From Lactobacillus sp. ESL0684 (lineage in GTDB: Bacteria; Bacillota; Bacilli; Lactobacillales; Lactobacillaceae), in the NCBI RefSeq assembly GCF_029392675.1, contig NZ_CP113941.1:608001-672000 (forward strand): DNA of 64,000 bases, given 5' to 3'. Shown here piece by piece: positions 56,006 to 64,000 of the stretch (position 1 is the stretch's first letter; the number at the start of each line of letters is the position of its first letter). Both the position numbers and the translations under genes were made by a program. Under the pieces are notes generated by a model. It did not search any database. It was not told where the DNA came from and saw nothing but the letters and a program-made list of their open reading frames with translations.

Positions 56006-56094
56006 AAAAAGTCTATTCTGGCACAGAGCGCGTCAAAATAGACTTTTTATATATTATAAGATAGTCAAAATCAACTTGCGGTCTCTCTGTACCG
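56006..56094 (-). promoter_or_regulatory. Candidate PyrR attenuator of pyrFE
   Basis: On the minus strand a hairpin CGGTAC-AGAGA-GACCG (56094-56079) has a pentaloop AGAGA closed by C-G and a bulged A, like PyrR binding loops. Downstream a terminator stem AAAAAGTCTATT/AATAGACTTTTT (56048-56006) lies before pyrF. GGTACAGAG in the binding hairpin can instead pair with CTCTGTGCC in the terminator loop (one G-U), forming an antiterminator. The primary sequence departs from the usual UCCNGNGAGG at two positions. Confidence 0.72.
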
Positions 56095-56113
56095 ATTAAA
56101 GTTTACAATTGTT

Positions 56114-56142
56114 ATGCTACCATCATTGCTTAGCAAAGACAA
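56114..56142 (-). promoter_or_regulatory. Promoter of pyrFE
   Basis: On the minus strand TTGTCT (56142-56137), 17-base spacer, TAGCAT (56119-56114). Confidence 0.5.
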
Positions 56143-56237
56143 CTATTTTCGAAAAATAATTTAGTAAATTAACTTTGCTTTTTAACTTATTGCTATAATT
56201 AGATTGATAGTTAAGCTGTGGAAGGAGTTTAAAAATT

Positions 56238-57089
56238 TTGGCTAGAAAAAGAAGAAAACATTTATTAATTGGGATAATTGCTTGCTTATGTTTATTAGTT
56301 TCCGGATGGTTTAGTTTCGGTCCTGGGATTGCTAACAACAATTCACGTGAAGTCACAATTGGCGTAGTTGGTCAAAGTAAGGCTGAAGCAGCTATTTGGC
56401 ACAAAGTTGATCAAAAGGCACAGCGGGATTATGGAATAAAAGTAAAAACTAAGGTTTTTACTGACTATAATCAACCTAATAAGGCTTTGAAAAACGGCGA
56501 TATCGATTTGAATGCTATTCAGACCACAACTTTTATGCATACTTGGTCTAAAGCAAATCATACTAAGATTGTTTCACTGGGGCAGACTTATATTGCACCA
56601 ATTAGACTTTACTCAAAAAAGTATCATAAATTAAATCAATTACCTCAAGGAGCAACAATTGCAATTCCGAGCGATGCAGCTACAGAATCTCGGGCACTCT
56701 ATGTTTTAAAAAACGCTGGGTTAATCAAGTTAAGGCCATCTCATAAATTGAAAACGATAGCTGATATTATACAGAATCGACAAAATTTAAAAATTAAAGA
56801 AGTTAGTGATGAGCAATGTGCTCGCATTATCGATTCTGTTTCTGCAGTGATTGTTAATAATGATTTTGCAATCCCTGCAGGCCTAGGACCAAAAGAAACG
56901 ATTTATACTGAGCCTATAAATCATGATTCAGCAGGTGCAATTAATAATATTTGCGCCCGTGCTGATCAAAAGGATAATTCGGATTATGCCAAAGTAGTTA
57001 AATGCTATCAAACAGCTGAAACTAAGCGCTTGTATCGCAAATACTATGGTGATATGCAACAAGCCGTTTGGGATGTAAAGCTAAACTAA
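56238..57089 (+). CDS. NlpA/MetQ-like substrate-binding protein, membrane-anchored
   Basis: A 283-residue protein resembling methionine-type binding proteins: VTIGVVGQSKAEAAIWHKV, then NAIQTTTFMHTWSK, IAIPSDAATESRALYVLKNA and SAVIVNNDFAIPAG. The N-terminus (RKRRKHLLIGIIACLCLLVS) is a membrane helix but shows no clean lipobox, so anchoring may be by an uncleaved helix. It starts with TTG at 56238, 10 bases after GAAGGAG. No ABC ATPase or permease is nearby, and it sits alone among pyrimidine genes. Substrate unknown. Confidence 0.8.
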   Translation: MARKRRKHLLIGIIACLCLLVSGWFSFGPGIANNNSREVTIGVVGQSKAEAAIWHKVDQKAQRDYGIKVKTKVFTDYNQPNKALKNGDIDLNAIQTTTFMHTWSKANHTKIVSLGQTYIAPIRLYSKKYHKLNQLPQGATIAIPSDAATESRALYVLKNAGLIKLRPSHKLKTIADIIQNRQNLKIKEVSDEQCARIIDSVSAVIVNNDFAIPAGLGPKETIYTEPINHDSAGAINNICARADQKDNSDYAKVVKCYQTAETKRLYRKYYGDMQQAVWDVKLN

Positions 57090-57107
57090 GTAATTCCAAG
57101 TTTTAAC

Positions 57108-57135
57108 TTGGCAAAATTAAAAAAACGTGTAAAAT
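57108..57135 (+). promoter_or_regulatory. Promoter of pyrD
   Basis: TTGGCA at 57108-57113, 16-base spacer, TAAAAT at 57130-57135; the transcript should start near 57142, leaving a leader of only about 43 bases. Confidence 0.5.
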
Positions 57136-57152
57136 TAACTGCAAAATAATGG

Positions 57153-57170
57153 TAATGTCTGTGAGCATTA
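57153..57170 (+). promoter_or_regulatory. Candidate PyrR-type hairpin next to the pyrD ribosome binding site
   Basis: TAATGTC-TGTGA-GCATTA folds as TAATG/CATTA plus an apical C-G pair, a bulged U and the pentaloop UGUGA. The loop and closing pair match the PyrR sites before pyrR and pyrB. GGAGG begins six bases after the hairpin. No terminator fits between hairpin and gene, so any control would be on translation. Confidence 0.5.
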
Positions 57171-57184
57171 ATTTTGGAGGAAAA

Positions 57185-58108
57185 ATGACTAAAATAAGTG
57201 TAAGTTTACCGGGACTTAATTTAAAAAATCCAGTTATGCCAGCAAGTGGCACTTTTGGTTTTGGCGATGTTGCTGCCGCTAAAAAATTTGACTTGAATGA
57301 ATTAGGAGCAGTAGTGCTTAAGACGGCTACACTAAAATCGCGTCTAGGCAATCCGCAGCCGCAAGTTGCTGTTTTGGGCACTGGTGGGGTATTAAATTCA
57401 GTTGGGCTAACTAATCCGGGAGCAAAAGTGGTGGCTCAAGAAAAGCTCCCAACTTTGCGTGAACAATATCCTGATTTACCGATTATTGCTAGTGTAGGTG
57501 GCGGTGATAAAGCAGAATATGTTGCTGTCGCGCAAATACTGGCAAGTAGTCAGCCTAACGCTCTAGAAATCAATTTTTCTTGTCCCAATGTAGCACGTGG
57601 CGGAATGACAATTGGGGTGCAGCCAGAATTAGTTGAATCAATTACGGCAGCTATTAAGCAAAGTGTTGATTTACCAGTTTATGTTAAGTTAACTCCTAAT
57701 GTGACAGATATTACGATAATTGCACAAGCAGCTGCAGCTGGCGGTGCCGATGGTTTATCGTTAATTAATACGGTAATGGGGCTAGAGATCAATCTTAAAT
57801 CGCGTAAACCAGTCCTTGGCAATAATGTTGGCGGTCTCTCAGGCAGTGGCATTAAGCCACTAGCTCTCTATCAAGTGCAACGTGTTCGCAAAGTGACGGA
57901 TTTACCGATTATTGGCATGGGCGGCATTACTACTGCTCAAGATGTGGCAGAATTTATGCTGGCTGGAGCTAACGCGGTGGCTGTTGGCAGTGCTCATTTC
58001 AATGATCCACTAGCTTGCGTTCATATTATTCAGGAGCTGCCGCAAGTTCTGGCGGATTTGGGAGTTAGCGATATTAATGATTTAGTTGGACAAGTTAGTT
58101 TTAATTAG
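57185..58108 (+). CDS. pyrD: Dihydroorotate dehydrogenase, class 1B type
   Basis: A 307-residue flavoprotein oxidising dihydroorotate to orotate. [10 protein letters not shown], the active-site loop [12 protein letters not shown] with catalytic Cys, [20 protein letters not shown] and [19 protein letters not shown] match the 1B (PyrDB) class, which normally works with the iron-sulfur subunit PyrK. No pyrK is seen in the window. The ATG at 57185 follows GGAGGA; the frame back to 57149 would run through the leader hairpin. Confidence 0.93.
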   Translation: MTKISVSLPGLNLKNPVMPASGTFGFGDVAAAKKFDLNELGAVVLKTATLKSRLGNPQPQVAVLGTGGVLNSVGLTNPGAKVVAQEKLPTLREQYPDLPIIASVGGGDKAEYVAVAQILASSQPNALEINFSCPNVARGGMTIGVQPELVESITAAIKQSVDLPVYVKLTPNVTDITIIAQAAAAGGADGLSLINTVMGLEINLKSRKPVLGNNVGGLSGSGIKPLALYQVQRVRKVTDLPIIGMGGITTAQDVAEFMLAGANAVAVGSAHFNDPLACVHIIQELPQVLADLGVSDINDLVGQVSFN

Positions 58109-58127
58109 TTAAGACTAGCAGTTTCAG

Positions 58128-58156
58128 TTGACAATTTAGCTGTTTGCACGTATATT
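58128..58156 (+). promoter_or_regulatory. Promoter of the pyrR operon
   Basis: TTGACA at 58128-58133, 17-base spacer, TATATT at 58151-58156. Confidence 0.78.
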
Positions 58157-58177
58157 GAATGAAATGTCCTTTAAAAT

Positions 58178-58260
58178 AGTCCTGTGAGGCTAGTAAGGTG
58201 AACAAGTATGATACTTTTCCCCTACAAAACACTTAGTCTCAAGTTGGCTGGGTGTTTTTT
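58178..58260 (+). promoter_or_regulatory. PyrR-binding attenuator before pyrR
   Basis: The binding loop AGTCCTGTGAGGCT (58178-58191) matches the PyrR consensus ARUCCNGNGAGGYU. A terminator AACACTTAGTC/GGCTGGGTGTT (58228-58256, several G-U pairs) with T run follows before pyrR. High UMP/UTP with PyrR should favour termination. Confidence 0.9.
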
Positions 58261-58278
58261 CATGGACGTAAAAGATAA

Positions 58279-58839
<561 letters not shown>

Positions 58840-58870
58840 AAAAGATACAGTTAAATTCAACCATTTAATT

Positions 58871-58985
58871 GGCTCCAGTGAGGGTCAGAAGGGTTTGAGT
58901 TCTTTTGTAATATGCTGAGTATTGCATGGTTAAGAACCCTTTTGTTAAGTCTGGAGCAGGTTAGATGCTTCAGATTTATTTTTTT
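58871..58985 (+). promoter_or_regulatory. PyrR-binding attenuator between pyrR and pyrB
   Basis: The binding hairpin GGCTCC-AGTGA-GGGTC (58871-58885) is followed by terminator AGTCTGGAGC/GCTTCAGATT (58948-58976) and a T-rich tail. GCTCCAG (58872-58878) can instead pair with CTGGAGC (58951-58957), and AAGGGTT (58889-58895) with AACCCTT (58935-58941), forming an extended antiterminator that excludes both hairpins. Confidence 0.88.
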
Positions 58986-59003
58986 ACAAAAAAGGATTCA
59001 CTT

Positions 59004-59957
59004 ATGAAAAATAAAAATATAGTTGCTTTACCACATTTTGTTAGTGTAGAAGATTTAAGTACAACTAAGGTGCAGGCATTAATTGATCGCGCAGAATATT
59101 TTAAAGCCGGTGGCACTTCTCCTAAATTAACTGAGCCAGTTTATGTTACCAATATGTTTTTTGAAAATTCTAGTAGAACACATACTAGTTTTGAAATGGC
59201 TGAAACTAAACTTGGTTTAACTGCTATTCCATTTGATCCAGCCCATAGTTCAATTAAAAAAGGTGAAACTTTGTATGATACTGCCTTAACTATGGCGGCT
59301 TTAGGAATTAACTTAGCAGTTATTCGGCATCCTGAAAATGAATATTATGAAAAATTGATTAATCCGGCTGCTACTGAACATCTTAATTTAGGCATTATTA
59401 ATGGTGGCGACGGCAGTGGTCAGCATCCGTCACAATGTCTGCTAGATATGATGACGATTCATGAACATTTCGGTCATTTTGCAGGGTTGAAAGTAGCGAT
59501 TGTTGGTGATATCACTAATTCGCGAGTTGCCAAAAGTAATATGGTGTTATTGACTAAACTAGGTGCGCAAGTTTATTTTTCAGGTCCAGAGTATTGGTAT
59601 GATCAGGAATTTGACCAATACGGTCAGTACTGCGCAATTGATGAGTTAGTTGATAAGGTCGACGTTATGATGTTGTTGCGAGTACAACACGAACGTCACG
59701 CTGACGATCCCAACGAAGCTGAGTTTGATAAGGTAAAATATCATGAACAATATGGGATTAATGTTAAGCGCTATGCTGCACTTAAAGACAATGCCATTAT
59801 TATGCATCCAGGTCCAATTAATCGTGGTGTGGAATTAGCTAGTGAATTAGTCGAAGCTCCTAAGAGCATGTTCGTACGTCAAATGGAAAATGGCGTTTTC
59901 ATGCGGATGGCGATGATTGAGGCAGTCATGCGTGGACGCGGATTGGGAGGCCTGTAA
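59004..59957 (+). CDS. pyrB: Aspartate carbamoyltransferase catalytic subunit
   Basis: A 317-residue enzyme making carbamoyl-aspartate. Carbamoyl-phosphate loop [27 protein letters not shown] and [13 protein letters not shown] are intact. The ATG at 59004 has AAAGGA 7 bases upstream and gives [17 protein letters not shown]; an in-frame ATG at 58965 lies inside the attenuator. Followed after one base by pyrC. Confidence 0.97.
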   Translation: MKNKNIVALPHFVSVEDLSTTKVQALIDRAEYFKAGGTSPKLTEPVYVTNMFFENSSRTHTSFEMAETKLGLTAIPFDPAHSSIKKGETLYDTALTMAALGINLAVIRHPENEYYEKLINPAATEHLNLGIINGGDGSGQHPSQCLLDMMTIHEHFGHFAGLKVAIVGDITNSRVAKSNMVLLTKLGAQVYFSGPEYWYDQEFDQYGQYCAIDELVDKVDVMMLLRVQHERHADDPNEAEFDKVKYHEQYGINVKRYAALKDNAIIMHPGPINRGVELASELVEAPKSMFVRQMENGVFMRMAMIEAVMRGRGLGGL

Positions 59958-59958
59958 A

Positions 59959-61233
59959 ATGACGACAGTCATCAAAAATGGGCAACTGTACTTAGCTGGA
60001 CACATTGTTAACGGTGATTTATTACTAGAAAATGGCAAAATTGCTGCAATCGGTAAAGACCTTACGGCTGAACAAGTAATCGACGCAACTGACAAACTAG
60101 TAACTCCTGGATTAATCGATCTGCATGTTCACTACCGCGATCCTGGTCAAACCGAAAAAGAAAATGTGCGAACTGGTTCACTTGCAGCAGCTCACGGTGG
60201 TTTTACGACCGTCGGGGCCATGCCGAATGTAGTGCCAGTTCCTAATACTCCAGAACTACTTCAGCAAATGGTAGCCAATAATCACCAAAATGGCTTAGTG
60301 CATATTTTACAATATGGACCGATTACCGTTAATGAAACGGGTGACCAATTACCAGACTATGCAGGTCTAAAGATGGCAGGTGCTTTTGCCTTAAGTAACG
60401 ATGGTAAGGGGGTCCAAAATGCTCAAACCATGTATTTGGCTATGCAACAAGCGCGCGTGCAGAACTTAATTATCGCTCAGCATGCGCAAGATGATGCGCT
60501 ATTCAATCTGGGAGTAATCAATGCCGGAGCTAAGGCGCAAGAATTCTCAGTGCGACCAATTAGTGAACTCGCTGAGACTACCCAGATTGCCCGTGATTTG
60601 CTATTAGCGCAAAAAACTGGCGTGCATTATCATGTTTGTCATGTTTCCACTAAAACCAGTGTGGAATTGATTCGGCAAGCTAAGCAAAGTGGAATTAACG
60701 TAACTTGTGAGGTAACGCCACACCATTTATTGCTAAACGAGACAGACATAATGCGGGATGACAGTAATTATAAGATGAACCCACCATTGCGCTCACAAGC
60801 AGATCAAGCTGCTTTGATTAATGGCTTAAAAGACGGCACCATTGATATGATAGCGACCGACCACGCCCCCCACACTGCTCAAGATAAAGCAGGCGGCTTT
60901 AAACGAGCTGCTTTTGGCATTACTGGTAGCGAAGCAGCCTTTAGTCAGTTGTACACGCATTTAGTTAAACCAGGGATTTTATCTTTGTTCCAGTTAATTG
61001 ACTTATTCACGAATAAACCTGCACAGGCGTTTAATTTACCACATGCAGGCACGATCGAAATAGGTGAACCAGCTGATTTGGCCATTTTTGATTTAAAGCA
61101 TAGCTCAAAGTTACAGGTAGAAGATTATCTGTCTAAAGGACGTAATACGCCATTTACTGGTGACCAAGTCTTTGGACAAACCGCTATGACACTAGTTGAT
61201 GGCAAAATCGTTTATCAGAGGAAGGGAAACTAG
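59959..61233 (+). CDS. pyrC: Dihydroorotase
   Basis: A 424-residue type I dihydroorotase. Zinc ligands in LIDLHVHYRDPGQTEKE, further ligands in HVCHVSTK and VTPHHLLL, and Asp in IATDHAPHT. The ATG at 59959 follows GGGAGG by 8 bases; the open frame back to 59917 is the end of pyrB. carA starts directly after its stop. Confidence 0.97.
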   Translation: MTTVIKNGQLYLAGHIVNGDLLLENGKIAAIGKDLTAEQVIDATDKLVTPGLIDLHVHYRDPGQTEKENVRTGSLAAAHGGFTTVGAMPNVVPVPNTPELLQQMVANNHQNGLVHILQYGPITVNETGDQLPDYAGLKMAGAFALSNDGKGVQNAQTMYLAMQQARVQNLIIAQHAQDDALFNLGVINAGAKAQEFSVRPISELAETTQIARDLLLAQKTGVHYHVCHVSTKTSVELIRQAKQSGINVTCEVTPHHLLLNETDIMRDDSNYKMNPPLRSQADQAALINGLKDGTIDMIATDHAPHTAQDKAGGFKRAAFGITGSEAAFSQLYTHLVKPGILSLFQLIDLFTNKPAQAFNLPHAGTIEIGEPADLAIFDLKHSSKLQVEDYLSKGRNTPFTGDQVFGQTAMTLVDGKIVYQRKGN

Positions 61234-62316
61234 ATGCGTTATTTAATTTTAGAAGACGGCAGTATCTATGCTGGTGAAGGTTTTGGTAGTCAAAGGCAAA
61301 CTAATGGCGAGGTAGTTTTTACTACGGGGATGACTGGTTATCAAGAAGCGATTACTGACCAATCCTATGCTGGACAAATTTTGGTATTTACGAATCCATT
61401 AATTGGTAATTATGGCATTACGCTAGCCGATTATGAGTCACTTGAGCCGGGAATTGCAGGTGTTATCTGTCATCAGGTCGCGCGCCAGCCTGATAATTGG
61501 CGAATGCAAACTAGTTTTCCAGAGTTTTTAACTAGTTTGGATATTCCTGGTATCCAAGGCATCGATACTAGAGCGTTGGTCAAAAAACTCCGGGTTCATG
61601 GCACTATGCGGGGACAAATTGCTGATTCAAGCGCGCAGGCAGCTGCAATTGCTGAAAAGTTAACGAACAGTAATCCAGTACGAAAAATTGTTGAGCAGGT
61701 TTCCACTACCAAGGCCTATCCTGTTCCTGGTTCAAAGCGCAATGTCGTTGTGGTCGATTTTGGTTTAAAGAATAGTATCTTGCGTGAGCTTGCACAACGT
61801 GATTGTAACTGTATCGTTGTGCCTTATACTACTTCTGCTGCCAAAATCTTAGCATTGCATCCTGATGGGGTCTTGCTGTCAAATGGCCCGGGCGATCCGC
61901 AGGAAATGTTGTCGGCTTGTGAAATGGTTCGTGAAGTTGAAAAAAAGATACCGCTAATGGGAATTTGTATGGGACATCAGGTTTTTGCTTTAGCCAATGG
62001 TGCACAGACTTATAAAATGAAATTTGGGCATCGTGGTTTTAATCATCCAGTAAGAGAAATTGCTACGAAGAATATTGGTTTTACTTCGCAAAATCATGGT
62101 TATGCAGTACAAGCAGATTCAATTGATCCTAGTCGGCTGCGTGTGACACATGTTGAAGTTAATGATGGCACGATTGAAGGCTTGCAACATAAGCAATACC
62201 CAGCTTTCTCCGTGCAGTTTCACCCAGATAGTACTCCGGGACCGCATGATGAAGTTGGACTGTTTGATTATTTTATGCAAATGATTGACCAAGAAAGGAA
62301 TCAGACTAATGCCTAA
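61234..62316 (+). CDS. carA: Carbamoyl-phosphate synthase small subunit
   Basis: A 360-residue glutaminase subunit. N-terminal domain [18 protein letters not shown], then class I amidotransferase with the nucleophile in [15 protein letters not shown] and His/Glu in [13 protein letters not shown]. It abuts pyrC and overlaps carB by 8 bp. Its place inside the pyr operon marks a pyrimidine-type (PyrAA) enzyme. Confidence 0.97.
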   Translation: MRYLILEDGSIYAGEGFGSQRQTNGEVVFTTGMTGYQEAITDQSYAGQILVFTNPLIGNYGITLADYESLEPGIAGVICHQVARQPDNWRMQTSFPEFLTSLDIPGIQGIDTRALVKKLRVHGTMRGQIADSSAQAAAIAEKLTNSNPVRKIVEQVSTTKAYPVPGSKRNVVVVDFGLKNSILRELAQRDCNCIVVPYTTSAAKILALHPDGVLLSNGPGDPQEMLSACEMVREVEKKIPLMGICMGHQVFALANGAQTYKMKFGHRGFNHPVREIATKNIGFTSQNHGYAVQADSIDPSRLRVTHVEVNDGTIEGLQHKQYPAFSVQFHPDSTPGPHDEVGLFDYFMQMIDQERNQTNA

Positions 62317-64000
62317 AAGAACAGATATTCACAAAATTATGGTGATTGGCTCTGGACCAATTATTATTGGTCAAGCAGCCGAATTTGATTATTCGGGAAC
62401 TCAAGCGTGCTTAGCATTGCGGGAAGAGGGGTATGAAGTTGTCTTAGTTAATTCTAATCCCGCAACCATTATGACAGATCGTGAGATTGCTGATAAAGTC
62501 TATCTAGAACCATTGACGGTTGATGCCGTTTCGCGAATTATTCATCAAGAATATCCAGATGCTATTTTACCAACTTTAGGGGGACAAGTTGGACTTAATA
62601 TGGCATTATCATTAGCTGAAACTGGTATTTTGGACGAATTAAATATTGAACTTTTAGGAACCAAACTAGCTTCGATTGAGCAAGCTGAAGACCGGGAAAA
62701 ATTCAAGCAACTTTGCCAATCCTTGGGCGAACCAGTCCCTGCATCTAAAAGTGTCAAGACGGTTACTGATGCTTTAGATTTTGGTGAAGAAATTGGCTAT
62801 CCGATTATTGTACGGCCAGCCTTTACCATGGGTGGTACCGGCGGCGGTATCTGCAATAATCGCGATGAACTGACGCAAATAGTTAAGAATGGATTAGAAC
62901 TTTCACCAGTCACCGAATGTTTAATTGAACGTTCGATTGCAGGTTATAAAGAGATTGAATTTGAAGTGATGCGTGATAGTAGCGATAACGCCATGATTGT
63001 CTGTTGTATGGAAAACTTTGATCCAGTGGGGATTCATACAGGTGACTCAATTGTGTTTTCGCCATCACAAACCTTGTCGGATAAGGAATATCAGATGTTA
63101 CGTGATTGCTCATTGCGGCTAATCCGGGCTTTAAAAATCGAAGGTGGTTGCAATGTCCAACTAGCATTAGATCCTAATAGTTTTAATTATGATGTGATTG
63201 AAGTTAATCCGCGGGTATCACGTTCGTCAGCGTTAGCCTCAAAAGCTACGGGTTATCCAATTGCCAAAATGGCAGCTAAAATTGCCGTTGGTCTTACTTT
63301 AGATGAAATTAAAAATCCGGTTACTGGAACAACCTTTGCGGAGTTTGAACCAGCTCTAGATTACGTAGTCTGCAAAATTCCGCGCTGGCCGTTTGATAAG
63401 TTTACTCAGGCTGATCGGCAACTTAGTACGCAGATGAAGGCGACCGGAGAAGTCATGGCAATTGGTCGCAGCGCTGAAGAAGCCTTGCAAAAGGCGGTTC
63501 GTTCGCTTGAAATTGACGAAAAGGATTTATACTCGCCTACTGCTCATCAAGCAAGTGATGAAGCATTAACTAAAAAGTTAGTTAAGGTTGAAGACGATCG
63601 ACTATTTTATTTGGCAGAAGCGTTTCGCCGTGGCTATTCACTGGCTGAATTACATGAATTAACCAAAATTAATTTTTATTTTCTAGATATTGTGCAGCAT
63701 TTGGTTGAATTAGAACAAGAAATTGCTAGTCATCCACAGGATGTAGCTACTTTAACGACTGCCAAAAGGTATGGTTTTAGTGACCAGACGATTGCAAATT
63801 TATGGCACGAAAAGCCTGATCAAGTGCGGCAACTGCGCTATGATAATAAATTGTTGCCAGTTTATAAATTGGTGGATACCTGCGCGGCTGAATTTGCTTC
63901 ACAGACACCGTATTTTTATTCGACTTATGATTTTGAAAATGAAAGTCACCAATCAGACAAAAAATCAGTGCTTGTAGTTGGCTCTGGACCAATCAGAATT
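62309..64000 (+). CDS. carB: Carbamoyl-phosphate synthase large subunit, C-terminus outside window
   Basis: 564 codons from the ATG at 62309 run open to the window edge. [20 protein letters not shown], the ATP-grasp segment [15 protein letters not shown] and [20 protein letters not shown] belong to the first synthetase half; the read ends at [11 protein letters not shown], the start of the second half. About half of the usual 1060-residue protein is present. Confidence 0.96.
   Translation, partial: MPKRTDIHKIMVIGSGPIIIGQAAEFDYSGTQACLALREEGYEVVLVNSNPATIMTDREIADKVYLEPLTVDAVSRIIHQEYPDAILPTLGGQVGLNMALSLAETGILDELNIELLGTKLASIEQAEDREKFKQLCQSLGEPVPASKSVKTVTDALDFGEEIGYPIIVRPAFTMGGTGGGICNNRDELTQIVKNGLELSPVTECLIERSIAGYKEIEFEVMRDSSDNAMIVCCMENFDPVGIHTGDSIVFSPSQTLSDKEYQMLRDCSLRLIRALKIEGGCNVQLALDPNSFNYDVIEVNPRVSRSSALASKATGYPIAKMAAKIAVGLTLDEIKNPVTGTTFAEFEPALDYVVCKIPRWPFDKFTQADRQLSTQMKATGEVMAIGRSAEEALQKAVRSLEIDEKDLYSPTAHQASDEALTKKLVKVEDDRLFYLAEAFRRGYSLAELHELTKINFYFLDIVQHLVELEQEIASHPQDVATLTTAKRYGFSDQTIANLWHEKPDQVRQLRYDNKLLPVYKLVDTCAAEFASQTPYFYSTYDFENESHQSDKKSVLVVGSGPIRI

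Noticed and set aside
57093-57113. CCAAGTT/AACTTGG hairpin after the NlpA-like gene as a terminator
   Set aside because: No T run follows on the plus strand, and the TTGG part overlaps the proposed pyrD -35 box; support is too weak to annotate.

Overview
The window is AT-rich, low-GC Gram-positive chromosome and most probably belongs to Lactobacillus in the strict sense (delbrueckii/acidophilus clade). The evidence is T-box leaders before thrS and pheST, a DnaB/DnaI primosome pair, YSIRK-type signal peptides, surface proteins ending in SLAP cell-wall repeats, PyrR-controlled pyrimidine genes, and gene orders shared with Bacillus and other lactobacilli. No rRNA, tRNA, CRISPR array or prophage was seen. 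Species cannot be fixed by reading alone.

Layout. 1-1.5 kb: minus-strand prsA (cut by the window edge), a YtxH protein and a HIT hydrolase. 1.6-6.7 kb: ecsA-ecsB-trmB-thioredoxin-ytpR, then murC. 6.8-13.7 kb: a replication/repair block polA-mutM-coaE-nrdR-dnaB-dnaI. 13.7-15.9 kb: T-box plus thrS. 16-17 kb: a collapsed ABC-ATPase gene in front of an orphan amino-acid-binding lipoprotein. 17.4-18.05 kb: a SAP-domain protein. 18.4-19.75 kb: leader-controlled infC-rpmI-rplT, infC having a non-AUG start. 19.8-24.8 kb: yqeG-yqeH-nadD-yqeK-rsfS-tmcAL-yceD. 24.9-27.2 kb: a LisRK-like two-component system. 27.3-30.6 kb (minus): NmrA-like protein, LysR regulator, YidC-type insertase, acylphosphatase. 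30.7-36.2 kb: rRNA methyltransferase, HxlR regulator, T-box plus pheS-pheT, greA. 36.3-38.8 kb: a BadF-type kinase and an intact IS4-family insertion sequence flanked by 7-bp repeats. 39-47 kb: class B PBP, rpmG, folate cyclo-ligase, rhomboid, yqgQ, rhodanese-like protein, miaA, a YnbB-type PLP enzyme, glnA. 47-54.5 kb: a 0.9 kb AT-rich gene-free stretch and two paralogous SLAP surface adhesins. 54.6-64 kb: pyrimidine biosynthesis, with pyrF-pyrE on the minus strand and pyrD, pyrR-pyrB-pyrC-carA-carB on the plus strand; an NlpA-like binding protein sits between them.

How it works together. The pyrimidine genes cover every step from carbamoyl phosphate to UMP in three transcription units. Each unit has at least one RNA hairpin with the same NGNGA pentaloop closed by C-G, which fits PyrR. 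Two leaders look like canonical attenuators, one is a divergent attenuator (pyrFE), and one is a short hairpin close to the pyrD ribosome binding site with no terminator. These, the glnQ fossil and the two unequal surface adhesins are the most interesting points. I saw no convincing wholly new system.
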